Under the pieces are notes generated by a model, which did not search any database, had not been told where the DNA came from, and worked only from the letters and a program-made list of their open reading frames with translations. The position numbers and the translations under genes were made by a program. A DNA stretch of 64,000 bases from Toxoplasma gondii ME49 (Eukaryota > Apicomplexa > Conoidasida > Eucoccidiorida > Sarcocystidae), in NCBI RefSeq assembly GCF_000006565.2, contig NC_031479.1, forward strand, positions 496,001 through 560,000, written 5' to 3'. Positions 54,083 to 64,000 of this stretch are shown piece by piece (positions within the stretch are counted from its first letter, which is position 1; each line of letters begins with the position of its first letter).

Positions 54083-57000
54083 GACGGAGAAGAAGAGCGG
54101 AGCGTTTGCGGAGACGAGGTTCCTCGGCATGGGAGGAACGTGGAAAGGGACGGGAACAGAAGGGAACGGACGCGGACGTTCAGCGCGGAGTTTAGTGAGC
54201 AGAGGCCTCGACAGAGGGCGGAGGAACAAACCATGTCGTCCTGTCCACCCTGAGAGCTGAACATGTTTGTGGCAACTCTTGGAATGAACAAGAGACGAAG
54301 CTGTAGGGGAATGCAGGTAACTGATGGGGGTCAAACAAAGTAGGCCAGTTGAGGCCAGTGAACGAACCACGCATGCGTCGAGGGGTGTGCCGGATCGGGC
54401 TCTTCTCGTTCACCGGGTCCCTCACACAAATGGACAGACTCGTGATCGGTGTCGAAGACAGCGAACCAAACAGCCGTCTGTTTCGGCGGGGCGGAAACGG
54501 CGTGCTGAGTTTTCGTACTCTGAAAGCAGTCACGTGGAAAACTTGACTCTTTTGTGGCATGAAGGACCTGGAAAGCTTTTTGTCCTTGTGAAAGAAACCG
54601 TGGGTGCGTCCTCGCTTCGCTTAGAAGACGCCAGACCTTGTGGACGCACGTGTCCGCTGTTTTAGGACGTTGTCACTGGCGGCATGGAAGGCTCCTTGTC
54701 GGGATGGGACCTACGCAGAGGGAAGAGTCTTTTGTGCATGCAAGGAAAAACAACAAGAAGGTGCAAAGCGACCAACTGCTTTTTCAAAGGCAGCAGGGAC
54801 TGTCACCGTATTGGAGCTTCCTCTGCAGACAGACCAGAAAAGCAGCCTCGGTGGCCTCGTGGATTCTTGGCACTGCCCGAAGTATCGAGGAACAGTGCAG
54901 TCCTGAGGACAGCTGTTGTCTCTTGTCTGGAGGATAGTCCCGTTGAGTAGAGGAAACGAACACGCTGTCAAGTCCTTGGCGTAAAGATTCAGAGTGGCAC
55001 GCAACCTAAAGTGTGGAGGGATCCGCGTCGACATACAGCGGCAGATGTGCTCCGTGTATTCTTGGACTGTCTTCATTGACACTTGTCCTGGTTGCGGTCT
55101 CCGTTGTTTCTAGTGAAGAAGGTACCCGTGACGCTCGTCCTTCGGTAATGTTTTTTGACGGGCTTGCCTGAGGAAATACGGGTGTGCAGGGAAGCGAGAG
55201 CAGAGGAGTTCCCAGTCTCGCAATTGGGCGGTGCTTATTCACATTGAACGGACGAAGTCGTCGTCATTTCCGCCCAAAACATTGCAGAATAGACGACACC
55301 GACCGCCTTCCCAGTGCAAGTGAATGGGGTCGAGTCTGGTACTCACGACTAGCCAGATGGAGGTACATTCGAACACACACTGGAGGCAGCGTTTTTTTCG
55401 TTTCAGGCACCTCGACACCTCGTTGATCCTTTCTGCTCTAATGCATGAAGAAGGGATTCACAAAGTGCTTCTCGCTTTGCCACATAAATGGGGTGCGGTA
55501 GCACCGGAATGCTGCTATCTTCCGCGATGAAGTGAAGAAGCTGGGGCTCCGCCCTCTCTGTTACAGTGCCAATAACTTATGCGATTGCTGGAGTTTCTTA
55601 TATAACATCCACAAGCATTCCAGACCCGGGGCGAGTCGGGCTTTCATCTGATGTGAAAGCTCACGAAGCTCGACAAACACATTATAAAATAGGGTGGCAC
55701 AGGCGACCCCCGCGAGCCGCCCGCGATTGCCTTAATACCGCGATTGCTCTTGAACCTGTAGCCGCCCACACAACCCCCGTGGGAATCGCGAGGCTACAGT
55801 GACTGCCGACAGATTATATGCACGTCACGTGACAACATCCTTTTGAGCAGTGGTCGCGATAGCACTACGACGAGTTCCTCGAGGCGCCCCGCCAAGTTTG
55901 AGATATATCTTGAACCTTGAAGTGAGACACTGCAGGGATTCATGGTCAGACATTTTTCCTAGCGGAAGCAACAAGGGATTCTGAATCTTGTCGCTCCGCC
56001 TACGCGGAAGAACGGCGGACAAAACTATCGGCGTAGATTCCGACACTGTGAACATCAAACTGTGCTTGCCATTGGCGACCTCTAACTGATATTCGTTCTG
56101 GTGGTGAGATGGACAAAGCGCCACGGAAATCCTTCTGCACGTGACGTCCCCTAATCGCTGTTGATGCTCACGGAGAAAAGGCTGAGGATCAAAGGCAAAA
56201 ACAGCAGAGCTAGCCTGCTGTGGTCTACAATGTCAGGTCCCGCCCAGCCTCGACGAAGATTTTCTCTCAATGAAACGGAGTGAGCCATCTGAAGAGCCTC
56301 ACTGCATTTCTCTGACCGAACGCTCGCTTGTTAGCATCTCAAAGACTGTTCATAAAGAGTGTGAATCTCTTATACTCGCAGAGAGGAAACGCATCCATCC
56401 TTTGTGGCTTCCTGGGCTGCAAAGTGTCGCCTCGGCGCCCAGAGGGCTTACTACTAACAACATGATCTCGGAATTGCACTCGGGTTGAGTGAGCTGCGGG
56501 CAACGTTCTGCAGAAAAAAAAGATTCAGTTCCCATCCGGGGTTGGTGTACTTTGGAGTTCAGCATCGTCTCTATCCATTGTTCAGTACTATGGCTATTCT
56601 CAGATCACCACCTAGGAACGAACTGAGGATAATTACAAGACAGATTAAAGGCGGCATTCTATCCTCGAGTGTTTTTGCTCTACACGTTGAACCTCATCGC
56701 ATCTACCACCTCAGTCTTGCTGTCGCCAATACAAATTCGCACGTGGTACGCGTGGTGCACCGCAATCCTTCCCCTTGCATGACCTTCCCCCCGTCCCCCC
56801 GCTCTTGTTCCCGTAGGACTCGCGGATGCAGCACACTCTTTCATCCCGTGGGCAGCGGCACTCAGCTATCATCATCTTCAGTGCTGAGCAGTTTTGACGG
56901 CGAGCTGTGCTTTGCCTTTGCTTTCCCGCGTGGTACACCGATTCCGCGATCTATTTAACATTGACACTGTGCCGTTCAGCTCTGGTTCGCGCGTCAACCT

Positions 57001-58421
57001 CCAGGGTGCCACTTGTCGGATCCTTAACCCTATCGCGTACAAACATTCCCTGCCCCGCCAGGTCCAAGGTGAGTTCGGTTTATGGTGTGACAAAAATTCG
57101 GCACCGCGGAGCAAAAAGCGCCCACCTGCTTTGGTGCTTGTGTGCTGGCTCAACGAATGGACTTCATTTCTGTCCCAGTGGTTTCGAGGTCACCGACTCT
57201 GATGTGTGTAGCGCGACGCTTTTGCCCGGGTTCACCGTGGACACTGTTCTACTGCGCTGAAAGACCAGCCACTTTCGATTGCGTCAGAAATGCCAGTCGT
57301 TGTCATACAGACTTTCCCTAGCTTACAGTACCGCAGAGGGCACTTACTGCGGGTCCGGGCGTCCTCCCAGATGCGCTGAGGCTGCGCCGAAGGCATGTTC
57401 ACTCGCACAGGTTCAGACACCTCCGCGTGATGGGCCAGCGCTCTCAGCCACATTTGACCGTTCGCAGCTCAGGTGCGCGGAGTCGACCTTCAGCTTCCGT
57501 GCGCTTGGATTGAGCATGCCCGTTGCAGTCAGGCGTCCGCGATTGTCTTCTAAATGCTGTGCGTCTGCGGTTCATTTCTCCACGGAGGCGTCAATTGTGT
57601 GTTTGTCATTTCTGTGATGAGAACAGGTGTGTTGAAGCTTTCCAAAACGCGTATGGCTGCTGTGCCACACCGGACCTCGACTCTGGTGCTGCCGCGGCTG
57701 GCGTCGAGTTGGCGGTGCACAGCTGCGCCCTGGACCACATTCGAATTTTCCCGTCGTTACAGCGCAACATTGTGTTTCGCACTTTTGTCGCAGGAAATTC
57801 AAACCTTTCGAACGAAACATGGCATAAGTGCGTGGCGGACACGCCTCGTCTCGTCTTTGCTCTGACAACAGAGCGCTTCCGACAGAAATGCACGCCGCGA
57901 ACCCGCAAGAAAACTCCAGACACTGTAGAAAAGAGGAAAGGCGGCCAGGAAGAGCAGGGCCCTGCTGCATGCGCCGGCGGTTGGAGGCGAGAGTGCCTCC
58001 CGGCTTGGGTGCCCGCAACGTTGCGTTTTTTCTCCCTGTTGCACGAGGAGGAAGCAGCGACTGGAATATCCTCCAGTTTTTCCAACGACGCGCGGTTGAC
58101 GGAGAAAACTGCCGCGTAGGGGTCGTGTACACAGGCCGAAGGCTTGTTCCAAGTCACAGTCTCACCCGTTTCTTGCGGTCCACGGAATCGCGCGCGCCTC
58201 ACCGTCCGACCGACCTCACTGGAAGCTGAGAAGCCACAAGGACGCAGCACCTTTTGCTCAAGTGCTGTCTCGTACATGCGGATCGCCTGCCGGGCTGCCG
58301 CAGTCGAGAAACGCTCTTTTCCGAAACGTGTCTCGTGCAGCGTACTCTTTCGATACGTTTCTCTGTCCGGAATCTGTGGTGCTTTACCGAAAGGCCGTTG
58401 GAGATTCCTTGTCCTCTCTCC
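54083..58421. other. Intergenic / 5' UTR region upstream of the CCCH gene
   Basis: Contains the 3' UTR of the PH-domain gene and the promoter and probably long 5' UTR of the CCCH gene. Frames at 55825-56124 (-), 56485-56958 (+) and 57523-58119 (+) are open but without a domain, clean start or splice chain. No gene called. Confidence 0.45.
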
Positions 58422-61400
58422 ATGGGCCCCCCTCCGACAGCTGCCTCTGGCGCGGCCGGGGGTGAACCACGACAGACGCCGGGGACATCCTCTGCCGTGT
58501 CTCAGTCGGCGGCTTCCGGTGGTGGCCTTCCATCGCCTACGAGCGCGTCTCCGTCCACCTCGTCTGCGCCTCCTGCCGCTTCTTCGATCTCTCCGCTTAT
58601 TGCGGCAAGCTCATCGACCCCTAGCCCTGCGCCGTACGGTCCACCTCGGGCAGAAGCTATTCCAGCGCCGTCGACGGTCCCCAGCATTTCTCCGCCGCCT
58701 TCGTCTCCAGCCGGCTCTGGAGCCCCCACCGTGTCGTCCTCTGCGTCTCCAGAGAGTTTGACGAACGCTGGAGACCTACCTTCGTCCCCTGCCCTCCTTC
58801 AGCAGGCCCAGCCCGCCGTGAGAGGCGGAGGCCCGAGCCGACACAGAGGCGAAAACAGGACTCGACGTTCCTCGTCAGGTGCTCGCAGCGGCGCGTTGTC
58901 GGGACCGGGTGCGAATTCTGCCTCTGGAGGACCACAGCGTGGTGATGGGGGGTCTGGGAGGCTCAGTCAGCACCCAGGAAAGGGTGGAAGGGGCGATGGT
59001 GGCCACCAGCAAGCCGAGGTAGCGGCGACCCAGGAGGTGCCGCATCCAAGGGGGAATGAAGGAGGCAGCGCCCCGGGTTCTGCCAGCACACCGGCCTTGC
59101 CTGATCCCCCGCCTGCTGCAACTTCGCAGACCGCGGCAGGTGGTAGCCGTCCGCCTCGAGCTCCTCCCCCGGGCGACAATCGCGGGCCCTCTGGTGGAGG
59201 GGGGACGCACCACAAATGGCGAACTGGTGGTGGCGCCGCCCTAGGTGGGGGCCCGAATAACGGAAGTCCTGCAAATCCTGTGAACGCGAATGCTCAGAAG
59301 TTCTACAAAACAAGGCCATGTCCGTGGTACCTGTACGGACGGTGTATTCATGGTGACCAGTGCAGCTGGGCACATTCTGAGCAAGAGCTTCGGGGCTTTG
59401 GAGGCGCTAGAAACCCCGGCGGCGTCTCACCCAGCGGGAATTTCTCCGCAGGCGGGAGACAAGGAGATGGCGGGAAGAGTCGAGAACGGACTACAGGGTC
59501 AGGCGGGGGGGGCCTTGGCGGTCAGGCCCACGATGGGCTGGTCTCGACCAGCGGCGCAAGTCTGAAGGGGCCGGGCCTTGAGGGCTCCGACAGTGGAGGC
59601 AGCGGAGGGTTCGGACGCGGGCCTCATGGCGTCCTTGTGGCTGCGGACGCAAGCGACCGAGGGATGGACTCTTCTCAGGGACACCATAGCGGAGCTGGAG
59701 GCCCCAAAGGCGCGGGGGCTTTAGGTGCATCTGGCGGCGGACTTGTGGCTACAGAAGCTACGGTTGGTGTGGGGCCGCCCGTCAGCGACCGAACAGTCGG
59801 GTCAGAACTCCCGCATCACCATGGCGGAAGTACCTGGGGAGGGAGCCTCCGGGGTTCGACTTCCACTGGGTCTTCGTACCACCACCCTCAGCGGCGTTCA
59901 GGAGGGGTTGAGGGAGGCGGCGCGGCGAGTGGGAGAAGCGCTGGAGGAATGCCTCACTACCCTCACCATTCACATAGGGAGAGCCGTGATCTGGCGTCCG
60001 ACGCCGGGGGTCCACGGTGCCGCGGCACTGGAGTTCATGTGGGGACAGGAGACCGGCCTCTCCATGGACAGCATGCACACGACGGGTCCGGATCTTCCGT
60101 TCTCTCTGAGGCAGGCGCGGTCCATCCTGGTGGAGGGAAACACCCTGTTGGTGGAGGCACCATGGGGGGAACACAGACAGGTGGGGCTGGGACTGGGGCG
60201 CGCGGAGGCGGTGGTCATGGCGCGTTCCACTACGGACCAGGAGGGTCCCGCGGTCCCGACAAACGCAAATCGTGTCCGTACTTATCGCGGAAGTCCGGCT
60301 GCTTTAGAGGTGCCGAGTGTCGCTTTGCCCATTCGGAGGAAGAGGCGTTGAACGCGACGGGCCGACACCAAACTACGATGACTGGATTTGGAGGCCTGAG
60401 CGCTGATGGTTCGCTGCCTGGAAGCATCAACTCTGGAGGACCACACGCGAGTACCTTCATGATGATGCAGAGAGGCGATCCCGATGGCTTAACTCGTCGA
60501 GAGGGATTGGTCGATCCTGCAGAGGGATTTCCCACAAGCCATCCAAAGGTATCGGAGAACTATGCATTGGTTGGTGCGATGAGTGGTTACGACGGAGCCA
60601 GCTTCATTCAGGGTCCCAGTTTGCCCTCGCAACTCGGGATGGAGGCAGAGAGAGGTGATGGCCGAGGTCACGACCTGCCAGAGAATCGGGCGCTTCGGGC
60701 AGCGGGGGGACTAGCCGGGAGTCAGGGCGAGGGGGACAAAAGGGACTTGCCTGCCACGGGGGCAGGAGGAACGACAGCAGGTAGTCGTGACAGAGGTGGC
60801 GCTCATGGCGGATTTTCGGGGCCTGGAGGAGCCCTGTTGCAAGCAGGACTGGCATTGACTTCGTTCGAACCAGGAGGAGGAGGGCTAACTGGCAGTGCCG
60901 GCCACCCTCACCGCGCTCAGGGGGGCGACACTGCCGCACAAGGTCACCGCGGAACCGGTCCTCACAGTCGACGCGACGAATCTGGTGAACCAGGCGGCCG
61001 AGCGGGTGGAAACGGAGCTGCCTCACCTCCGTCTTCAGGGTCGGCACGGCAGACTCCTGGGAGTCACACGAGTACAGCTTCCAGAGAGCAGTTGCCTCAG
61101 CATCCGACGCCCAATGCAGTGGCGGCGGCAGCGGTGTCGGCCGTGGCAGGTACACGCCTGCCGCCGAGTCTGGCCTCGATGGGGTCTTATTGGCTTCAGA
61201 TGTCGCCTGCGGCAGCGCATCCGCTTCCACATTCGACTCAGCCTGGCTCATTAATTAGCCCTGGTGGACCTGCGGCATCGTCGGGGCCTCTGGGCTCCAG
61301 CTGCGTCCCGCCATTCGGAGCGATGGGTTCCACTGCGTCTCAGCAACACGCGCTGATGATGGGAGCTGGTGGACCACATAGTGGGCACCCAGGAAGTGGA

Positions 61401-61577
61401 ATGCTACCTCCTGGAAACCAACATGGGCTCTATTTGGCTCCAGGAACGCCAATCAGTGGCGCGGGCGCTCCCGGAGGCAGCAGTGGATTGGTTGGCGTAG
61501 TGCCGGTGCCTATGATGCAGTTTATCGCGTCCACGGAGGAGCTCAATGCAGCAGCGCCTTTGTTTTACGAAGATTAG
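58422..61577 (+). CDS. Gly-rich protein with two CCCH zinc fingers, 1051 aa
   Basis: CCCH fingers usually bind single-stranded RNA and act in mRNA processing or decay. Finger 1 (about residues 296-322): TRPCPWYLYGRCIHGDQCSWAH, spacing C-x7-C-x5-C-x3-H. Finger 2 (about 613-636): KSCPYLSRKSGCFRGAECRFAH, spacing C-x8-C-x5-C-x3-H. Both are followed by SEQE/SEEE, as in paired fingers of one lineage. The rest is Gly/Ser/Pro/His-rich, low complexity, including an N-terminal Pro/Ser segment and a C-terminal Pro/Gly/His segment ending APLFYED. The start is the first ATG of the open frame (58422, context CTCTCCATGG); the 56 preceding codons have none. One continuous exon. The two fingers are 290 residues apart, which is unusual. 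The RNA target is unknown. Confidence 0.85.
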   Translation: MGPPPTAASGAAGGEPRQTPGTSSAVSQSAASGGGLPSPTSASPSTSSAPPAASSISPLIAASSSTPSPAPYGPPRAEAIPAPSTVPSISPPPSSPAGSGAPTVSSSASPESLTNAGDLPSSPALLQQAQPAVRGGGPSRHRGENRTRRSSSGARSGALSGPGANSASGGPQRGDGGSGRLSQHPGKGGRGDGGHQQAEVAATQEVPHPRGNEGGSAPGSASTPALPDPPPAATSQTAAGGSRPPRAPPPGDNRGPSGGGGTHHKWRTGGGAALGGGPNNGSPANPVNANAQKFYKTRPCPWYLYGRCIHGDQCSWAHSEQELRGFGGARNPGGVSPSGNFSAGGRQGDGGKSRERTTGSGGGGLGGQAHDGLVSTSGASLKGPGLEGSDSGGSGGFGRGPHGVLVAADASDRGMDSSQGHHSGAGGPKGAGALGASGGGLVATEATVGVGPPVSDRTVGSELPHHHGGSTWGGSLRGSTSTGSSYHHPQRRSGGVEGGGAASGRSAGGMPHYPHHSHRESRDLASDAGGPRCRGTGVHVGTGDRPLHGQHAHDGSGSSVLSEAGAVHPGGGKHPVGGGTMGGTQTGGAGTGARGGGGHGAFHYGPGGSRGPDKRKSCPYLSRKSGCFRGAECRFAHSEEEALNATGRHQTTMTGFGGLSADGSLPGSINSGGPHASTFMMMQRGDPDGLTRREGLVDPAEGFPTSHPKVSENYALVGAMSGYDGASFIQGPSLPSQLGMEAERGDGRGHDLPENRALRAAGGLAGSQGEGDKRDLPATGAGGTTAGSRDRGGAHGGFSGPGGALLQAGLALTSFEPGGGGLTGSAGHPHRAQGGDTAAQGHRGTGPHSRRDESGEPGGRAGGNGAASPPSSGSARQTPGSHTSTASREQLPQHPTPNAVAAAAVSAVAGTRLPPSLASMGSYWLQMSPAAAHPLPHSTQPGSLISPGGPAASSGPLGSSCVPPFGAMGSTASQQHALMMGAGGPHSGHPGSGMLPPGNQHGLYLAPGTPISGAGAPGGSSGLVGVVPVPMMQFIASTEELNAAAPLFYED

Positions 61578-63159
61578 GGGAGTGGAAGATGGCAGAGAAT
61601 GGTACGACGGGATTGATTTGCAAGAGAAGCCACTTGAGTCAGTGCGTATCGTGTCTTGTCCGATGATTCGAGATAGTTCCGTACATATGTGATTATTGTA
61701 GCGGGTGGGCATGGGAAAGACCAGCTCAAGAAACGCCGATGAAGTGATCTGTGAAGAGGTGCGTGGGGAGGGGGGGGGGCACTCAAAGCAACGGCAGAAA
61801 AAGGAACCGCAGTACAGCTGCGGTGTGTCAGTTTTTGGCTTGCAAGCGAGGTTGTGGAACCGAGGGAAAGCAGGCGTATCCTACAACGGGTTTGTTGTTT
61901 CCGCGTCTCATATGTTGCAGCCTGGTAAAAGACGGTCTTTTGTTCATGTCCGGTTGGCCTGCGGCAGGTACTGTTTAACACATCAGTCATTTGAACTATG
62001 TGTGCACTTTTTCCGACTTGCGCTTCGTGTATCAATGCGTCACAAGGCACTGGTCCCATGAGCTCCCTCTGTGAAGCGATTGGTTGGTCGCTTCCAACCA
62101 ACATACCGTCCCAGTCTTCGTAGATGCGGCGGAACATGCTGCGAACTGGTTTATTTGCCAGACGATATGTCGACGCATCTTGCGACGAAAGTTCGTGTCG
62201 CGCGCCGTAGATCGTTCCAGGAGAATCGATAGGGTAGAAGTGCCTTTGCGTTCTGGTGACTCAACTGGTGCTGCTTACTGCAGATCACCTACACTTATAC
62301 ACCCAGAGGACTGCTGTTGGAGACAGCCGTGAAGCAGCGTGATACTCCCGCGACATTCAAGCGGGGATCACACTCGCGCGGAAAAAAATCAGGGCCCTAT
62401 AACTCAGGTAACGAACACCCGGAGATGCAGACTGCCGCGTTGGTGCACACCACGCTGACTTTTCCTTCGGTGGGTAGGAGCTGTGAACATTATGAGTCAT
62501 GCGTTGTGCATGCGATTTTTTTTGAAGCAGACCTGCAGAACGACGGCAGCTGGCCGCTGCTTTGTCGCCGTGTCCCATGTAAACATCGCATGCCATACTT
62601 TCACGTCTTAACTTGCGTGGGCCGCGCCATTACGACCGTACGATACTCTACAGTGTCACAAGATATCCTGCGGGGGACTGCGCTTGGCGCGTGCACGCTC
62701 CTGTCGCGCTCTTTGCATCTTTCAACAGTGTCAAAAGCACGCTTTCTTGTTCGCACTCGACACGAAAAACGATCCGCTCGTTAAGTCCGACACCTGCTGC
62801 GATTTCAACTAGTTAGACACGTGACGAAGCCCTCTCCAACATACAGGCGGGCAAATCTGAACGGACACTCTACACTTTACACCGTATTCGCCCAACAGCA
62901 ACACGAATCTAATGTGAAGCCTGAGCTGCATCGGGTGCAGAATGTGATGCTGCCCTAGGGCCCTACTGCCAAAAGAAGTGGGAGAGCAGGGTATCTCATG
63001 CTGACTTTCATCGCTATACTTCAACTGTTTTAACACTGTAGACACCTGATCGCAGCCAAGCTTCCGGAACATAGGCCATTCCGTGAGTGGCGGAGAAAAA
63101 CAACAAGCACCTGTTTGAACCTGGCGTCGGCCGACCGCTCAAACCTGACACGCAGTGGA
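61578..63159. other. Convergent intergenic region, CCCH gene to peroxiredoxin
   Basis: Should hold two 3' UTRs. A poly-G run is near 61767-61779. Short frames (for example 62317-62784 +) show no domain. No gene seen. Confidence 0.5.
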
Positions 63160-63887
63160 CTACGCCGACGGATCCGGAGCGTAACGGAGGTAATTTTTTC
63201 CAGATGGGCATTCCTTCTTCTCGAAGCCCTTGGGAAGCTTTGCCTTCGCTTCCTCGTCCGTAAGGGTTGGCTGCACCATAACTTTGTCGCCAGGGAACCA
63301 CCCTTCAGGAGTGGCAACGGGGTACTTCTCAGCAAGCTGAAACACGGCAAGCAATACACACACGCAGAAACGCATCCACGCTGACGCTTGCCACCTTGCT
63401 TCTTCATCACAGCCATACACGAGGCACACACCTGCAGTGTGCATTTACAGGAACCGCGTTGCGAGTAGGCCCCTGTTGTCCGCCTTCGCCGATAGAGTGG
63501 TGAGCAGCTCTAGCGCAAAGGGGCTTTCTGCGGCTACGGAGATCAAGGCTCCTGATTTTGGGGGCTGAGCTCCGGTACTTGATCGTAGTTTGGGATGGAA
63601 TCCCCGAACAATCTCATTTGTTCTCATACCTGCAGGGCGTCGAGGGCTCTGAGAACCTCTTTGAAGTTTCGGCCCACCGTAGCGGGGTAGAGTATGAGAC
63701 CCTTGACGCGCCTGTCAGGCCCGATATAGATCGCTGCGCGGCAGGTCACAGGGATGCCAGCCTTGTCTTTTTCTTCGGGGTCCATGATGCCAAGGTCCGT
63801 GGCCAACTTGCGCTCCGGATCTGCAATTATAGGGAAGGGGAGATCTCCGGACAGCTTGGCCACGCTCATAACGTCCTTCGCCCAGCC
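63160..63887 (-). CDS. PRX2: 1-Cys peroxiredoxin (PRDX6 type), C-terminal part
   Basis: Reduces peroxides with a single peroxidatic Cys. Two exons are visible on the minus strand: 63887-63630 (86 codons) and 63336-63160 (58 codons + stop), joined phase 0 by CAG|GTATGA and TTTCAG|CTTGCT. The first carries DLPFPIIADPERKLA, DLGIMDPEEKD, GIPVTCRAA, YIGPDRRVKGLILYPATVGRNFKEVLR; the second the PRDX6-type C-terminal domain ATPEGWFPGDKVMVQP, EEAKAKLPKG, SGKNYLRY. These match human PRDX6 and plant 1-Cys peroxiredoxins nearly block by block. The N-terminal half with the catalytic PVCTTE-type Cys lies beyond base 64000. T. gondii has a 1-Cys enzyme called Prx2; the symbol is given on that basis. Confidence 0.93.
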
Positions 63888-64000
63888 CTGTTTAACAAAG
63901 TTAGACAAGCAGCACGGAAACAAAGGACCCGAACTCCACCCCTCGATAGACATCACAGACATGAGAACCACAAAGCAAACGTAAGCTCCCCATTTTCTTT
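63888..64000 (-). other. Intron/upstream sequence of the peroxiredoxin gene
   Basis: The acceptor AACAG|GGCTGG at 63887 implies that 63888 to the window edge is at least partly intron. No peroxiredoxin-like coding sequence is visible in these 113 bases. Confidence 0.6.

Noticed and set aside
1..64000. tRNA, rRNA or snRNA genes
   Set aside because: I looked for T-loop type GTTCRA boxes and typical snRNA motifs by eye and found nothing convincing; a tRNAscan-SE or Infernal run would be decisive.

Overview
The window reads as nuclear DNA from a sarcocystid coccidian (Toxoplasma / Neospora / Hammondia type). The reasons are GC-rich exons split by GT-AG introns, long low-complexity inserts (poly-Glu, poly-Ser, Arg/Glu-rich) inside otherwise conserved proteins, abundant GCATGC motifs, (TA)n / TATATACA microsatellites in introns and intergenic DNA, and a ribosomal protein gene with upstream matches to the two motifs known from T. 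gondii ribosomal protein promoters. Species cannot be fixed from the sequence alone.

Layout. 1-3655: edge of an unidentified Arg/Glu-rich locus on the + strand, then microsatellite-rich DNA. 3656-7663 (-): a very long PEX3 (peroxin-3) homologue. Head to head with it, 9995-15708 (+), three exons, lies the most striking gene: an N-terminal hydrophobic leader, a SufE-like sulfur-acceptor domain broken by low-complexity inserts, and a complete MnmA/TrmU tRNA 2-thiouridylase. 17855-19105 (-): cytosolic ribosomal protein L4 (uL4), with promoter-like motifs about 1.3 kb upstream. 22508-29149 (+), nine exons: a LisH + WD40 protein of the TBL1/Sif2 corepressor type. 31539-34082 (-): a secreted, acidic Glu/Pro/Gln repeat protein. 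34.1-37.8 kb (-): fragmentary coding-like ORFs, one with a clean signal peptide. 37850-38569 (-): a small disordered Lys-rich protein. 38980-43393 (-), six exons: TAF7, a TFIID subunit. 48456-54082 (+), seven exons: a PH-domain protein. 58422-61577 (+): a large Gly-rich protein with two CCCH zinc fingers. 63160-63887 (-): the C-terminal exons of a 1-Cys peroxiredoxin (PRDX6 type) that runs off the right edge.

The genes do not form one pathway. The SufE-MnmA fusion joins the two downstream steps of a sulfur relay (cysteine desulfurase to SufE to MnmA to tRNA wobble uridine) in one polypeptide, probably for the plastid (apicoplast). PEX3 implies peroxisomal membrane biogenesis. TAF7 and the TBL1-like protein are transcription factors/cofactors. 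Exon joins given here were chosen by hand from GT-AG sites with phase checking: they are internally consistent (each total is a multiple of three without stops) but are not transcript-confirmed.
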